Assembly: GCA_963682175.1 (NCBI GenBank)
Contig: OY821772.1
Span: 55,140,925-55,204,924, forward strand
Reading direction: 5' to 3'
Source: Triglochin maritima
Lineage: Eukaryota; Streptophyta; Magnoliopsida; Alismatales; Juncaginaceae
DNA: 64,000 nt
Position numbers and translations under genes: made by a program
In this document: one piece after another, positions 60,839 through 64,000 of the stretch
How the letters are laid out: each line of letters opens with the position of its first letter
How positions within the stretch are numbered: the first letter of the stretch is position 1
The notes under the pieces: generated by a model
What the model saw: the letters and a program-made list of their open reading frames with translations, nothing else
Databases searched by the model: none
Told to the model about the DNA's origin: nothing

Positions 60839-63503
60839 ATGGACCCCGACAGGTTCGTAGAGACAAATTACGCTTCAAACGTCTCCTTAATCATCTCACC
60901 AACGAAGTCCCCAATTCGTTATTTCGTTTGCGCACCTTTACGGATCTCTCCTTCACTTCGTGACGTTGAGATACTTTCGTGCTTAATGTGATTTCCAGTT
61001 TTCTTTTGGTGTTTGCGGAAAAGCACTTCGGATCATCCATTTACTTTTAAGTTTTAACTACTTCGGTTTGCTTATGCTTAAGTTATTGAGGTCCGAATTT
61101 CTACAATTAGTTGAGATTACGGATAACGGATTAGTGCTTTTTAACTACTGCCTGATAATAGGACTCCGATGTTGTGCTAGGGTTGCGGAGAGTTCAACGG
61201 AAGAGGAAGAATGGTGTCGTTTTGAAAATACGAAAGGAAATTATGGGATGGAAATAGTTTGGTTTTATGATTTTTAACCACTTAATGATTTGGGGCTGAC
61301 TCGTACCTCAACGTCTATGTGATTATTAACTTCATCGTGACTAAAATGATCAGTGTTTAACTATTTTCAGTGGAATTCTTGCAGCAAACCACAATTCTAG
61401 AATCTATACAATGTTAGAGAACTAATTAAGCATACTAAGTCAAGGCCTTCTGTTAACATATCTAATTTGTTTGAACTGTTTCTTAAACATGTCTTTGTTT
61501 AAAATCAACCTGATTTAACATTTTCAATTTGCTCAATACGTTTGTACAATTGGTGTTGAAATAGTGCATTACAAAAGTGGTGGTTTAAAACATGTATTTG
61601 TCACTAAACAGGTGGTTAAATGGTATTTCCTCAAAAATATGTGCCTCAACAATTCTTTTCGCGAAAAAGATGCCTACGTACTAACAGGTGCCTCAACATC
61701 TGTTAAAATAGTTTCTTAATCAGATCTTATAACGGGACTCTGTAAACATTTGTAGTGGACTGGGTAGCCTGTTAATTAAACTAGACTTTTATGGTTTGGA
61801 TTTGCCGAACCTATCTAGTAGGCGGGTCGGGTTCAGGTTACACTTGTATAATGGACAGTTTGTACTTTGTACAATCTTTCCTTATCTAACCAGACTTGTT
61901 TGCAGTTCTATCCTTTTCTAAATCGGCATGGTCTTTTGCTCTTCCCCTTTCTGAAACTATTCATGCCGTTTGATATTTTGTAGAACTAGTGCTTTACACA
62001 TTGATGTTCAGATAAATCATAAATTCATTGAACAAATTTTCTTCTTCTTTTATTTTCTTCTTCTTTCCTTCCATTTCTAGTTTTTACTTCTTATAATTAG
62101 TTTATGATTGAACATCGTCTTGTTGCTGGATTGTTGTTGAAATTTGTATGCTTTATCTAAACCGTTGAAGTTTTTAGCATCATCACCTAATTTTTTTTTA
62201 TCTTTAACCTTTCATTACATGCATAGGTTGAATTCATCTGATACATCAGCTGTTAAGCTTGAAGTTTTTGGTCATCACTTGCACTTGGCTCAAGTAAGAT
62301 TTGCTATACCTATAATGTACTGCATATCATACACATTTGCTTGGTGGCAACATCAGCAAATCGTTCATCATTAGAACAAAAGAATCTCAAAAGTTCCAAT
62401 CAAGTCAAAATCGTACAGTCTACTACAACTACAATGACAGTAATGACAATGCATATCAAAGTCCTTTTAAACACAAGTTTCCTTTTTTTTAATTAACGTA
62501 GACAAACTGCTAAAGTTATTTCAAATAGATTAATAGATATCGCTAAATATTCCTAATCAAAAGACTTTTGTTTTGTGGAGTTAACCATTTCTTTTTCTAT
62601 AAAGTTATTCTATTCAAGAAAGCAAATGCAATAGGAATATCAATGTAGAAGCACATTCATCACATATTCTTTAAGGAATATTTTGGTTGTAACCAGCAAG
62701 AGCAAGGTGAGTAGAGATCTAAAATATCTAATGAAACAATATCTAGACAATAAATTTCTTACAAGCTTCAATGAAGTGTGGTCTCCGTATAGGTTTCGTC
62801 ATTAAAGAGTAAGTAGGCTACTAATTGATTTTACATTTATATATGTTCTATAATTTAGAAATTAAAAGCCAAAATAAAAGAAAACCATATATATTGTGTT
62901 GGTTGACCTCCTTGGGAACTTGAGCAACACTTTTGCTGATCAAACAAAAAGTAAGGAACTCATTTCTTGTTGCATGTATGAGTACAAGTTTTAGTGGTTG
63001 TCCATTTCATTTTTGCAAATTGTTGAGGAGATATTTGCGTTGATTTATCTCTTGGAAGTTGGACCGCTGTGTTTGTAGGTATTAATTATGGTTTTGATTC
63101 ATGGCTCAAGTTTTATGTACTTTTGAGTTGCTACCAGAACCAGGTGAATGATGTGCTTTATGAGATATTTCTTCAATTCCTAATGTTGCTTGTATTACTA
63201 GTAATCTAAGGATGTGGCTTGCTTTTTCCTAAAACCTTGGAACTCGATAATACATCTTAGAGTTGCATACTTCAGAAACCATTACTATGAAATGTTCTTG
63301 TTGTACTAGAAATATTTGACATATTGTTTACTTATACTGTGTTCCATAGAACCAAGAAACCAGTTGTATTATTGATGATATCATGATAATGAATTTCTAC
63401 TTATGCACCAAAACTATTTTTTTTTAACTTGCCGTAGGATCCAAACTCCAATCATCATGGAACAACGGTGTGGGATGCTTCCATTGTCTTTGTGAAGTAT
63501 TTG
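60839..63503 (+). CDS. METTL21-type protein-lysine methyltransferase, 5' exons only
   Basis: Three 5' exons fit one frame: 60839-60852 (MDPD plus AG), 62227-62293 and 63438-63503. They encode 49 aa, with SAVKLEVFGHHLHLAQ and then DPNSNHHGTTVWDASIVFVKYL. The pattern of a short beta-rich N-terminus followed by GTTVWDAS is typical of the Methyltransf_16 family (plant relatives of METTL21A). The SAM-binding motif I (VIELGAG-like) should follow but is not in the window. The gene continues to the right of 64000. The long introns (1,374 and 1,144 bp) hold no gene. Confidence 0.78.
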
Positions 63504-63908
63504 GTATTTCCCTAAAATTTCTTTATGATCATTTTCGTATACTTGCATTCAAACAGTTTGTGTCCTTTTACATTTTCACTATTTTGAAATTACTTTGTCA
63601 TGTTTTCAGTTATTTGCCAATCATATTAAATTATATTTTTTTATCAAATCCCTTCCTCAAATGAGTTTTTGTCCTCTTGTATTGTCACCCTTATCAGATT
63701 ACTTTGTCATACTATTACCTAATTGTGCAGTTGTAGTAAGCAATATAATGAACTTTAGTTTTTCGTTTCATTGTTTTTCGAAATGCTTTTTTTTGCTTGC
63801 TATGTTTCTCAATAGCTTGTATTTGTGGGTTCTATTTAGAAATTAGAATATAGATTGCTGAATATTGAGGCATCAACTATTTTATCTTTTATATTCTTAT
63901 TTCTAGAA

Positions 63909-64000
63909 ATGGCAATAAATTCATTGCCTTTTTGCCCACTTTGCTTGGTGGAGGAAGAGCATAATAACCACCTTTTCAGAAATTGTGAGATTACTAGAGC
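63909..64000 (+). mobile_element. LINE-like zf-RVT zinc-finger fragment at the window edge
   Basis: An open frame to the last base reads LPFCPLCLVEEEHNNHLFRNC. The CPxC...HLFxxC spacing is the zf-RVT module at the C-terminus of plant LINE reverse transcriptases. It lies in the third intron of the methyltransferase gene. The upstream RT is not seen, so it is a fragment or continues on the right. Confidence 0.5.

Overview
This is a stretch of plant nuclear DNA, most likely from a eudicot. It holds spliced genes with GT-AG introns (one GC-AG), very AT-rich intergenic DNA, and a dense load of plant transposons: Copia, MULE, PIF/Harbinger, hAT-type MITEs and solo LTRs. No species can be assigned from sequence alone. 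There is no prokaryotic organisation, and no rRNA or convincing tRNA gene.

Layout. 1-5,000: a MULE-type pair, a Ulp1-like (C48) cysteine protease ORF on + and a FAR1/FHY3-type transposase gene on -, arranged tail to tail. A degenerate ~22-bp minisatellite lies both between them and inside an intron of the FAR1-like gene. 5,959-6,193: a hAT-type MITE. 7,600-19,705: a WAT1-like transporter locus. A full six-exon WAT1-like gene (minus strand, 16,420-19,705, predicted 394 aa) is preceded by a partial tandem duplicate (about 7,600-13,110). The duplicate carries only the last two exons, is hit by one LTR inside its exon 5 and by another in its 3' flank. 19,945-24,849: a nearly complete but broken Copia element with 224-bp LTRs and TSD CAATT, inserted about 240 bp upstream of the WAT1-like start codon. 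26,381-28,344: a second solo LTR with a hAT-type MITE inside it. 28,400-35,300: gene-poor DNA. 35,335-40,834: a 12-exon single-copy gene (minus strand, predicted 458 aa), tentatively an Nse6/ASAP1 (FAM178)-like protein. 42,040-45,830: a nest of PIF/Harbinger elements. 46,102-50,597: a four-exon pectate lyase gene of the PMR6 type with a GPI-like tail. 51,935-60,553: an old minus-strand Copia element into which two unrelated solo LTRs have inserted. 60,839 to the end: the 5' exons of a METTL21-type lysine methyltransferase gene, with a LINE-like zinc-finger fragment at the window edge.

The genes are unrelated housekeeping or cell-wall genes and form no pathway. The strongest unexplained signal is a palindromic decamer, CGGTCGACCG, with one- or two-base variants. 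It is clustered at roughly 30-bp intervals inside five LTR-like insertions belonging to at least three different families. In three of these (8,447, 11,015 and 26,381) the clusters fall between a conserved splice-donor-like and a splice-acceptor-like sequence. Empty-site comparisons inside the window confirm several insertions directly.
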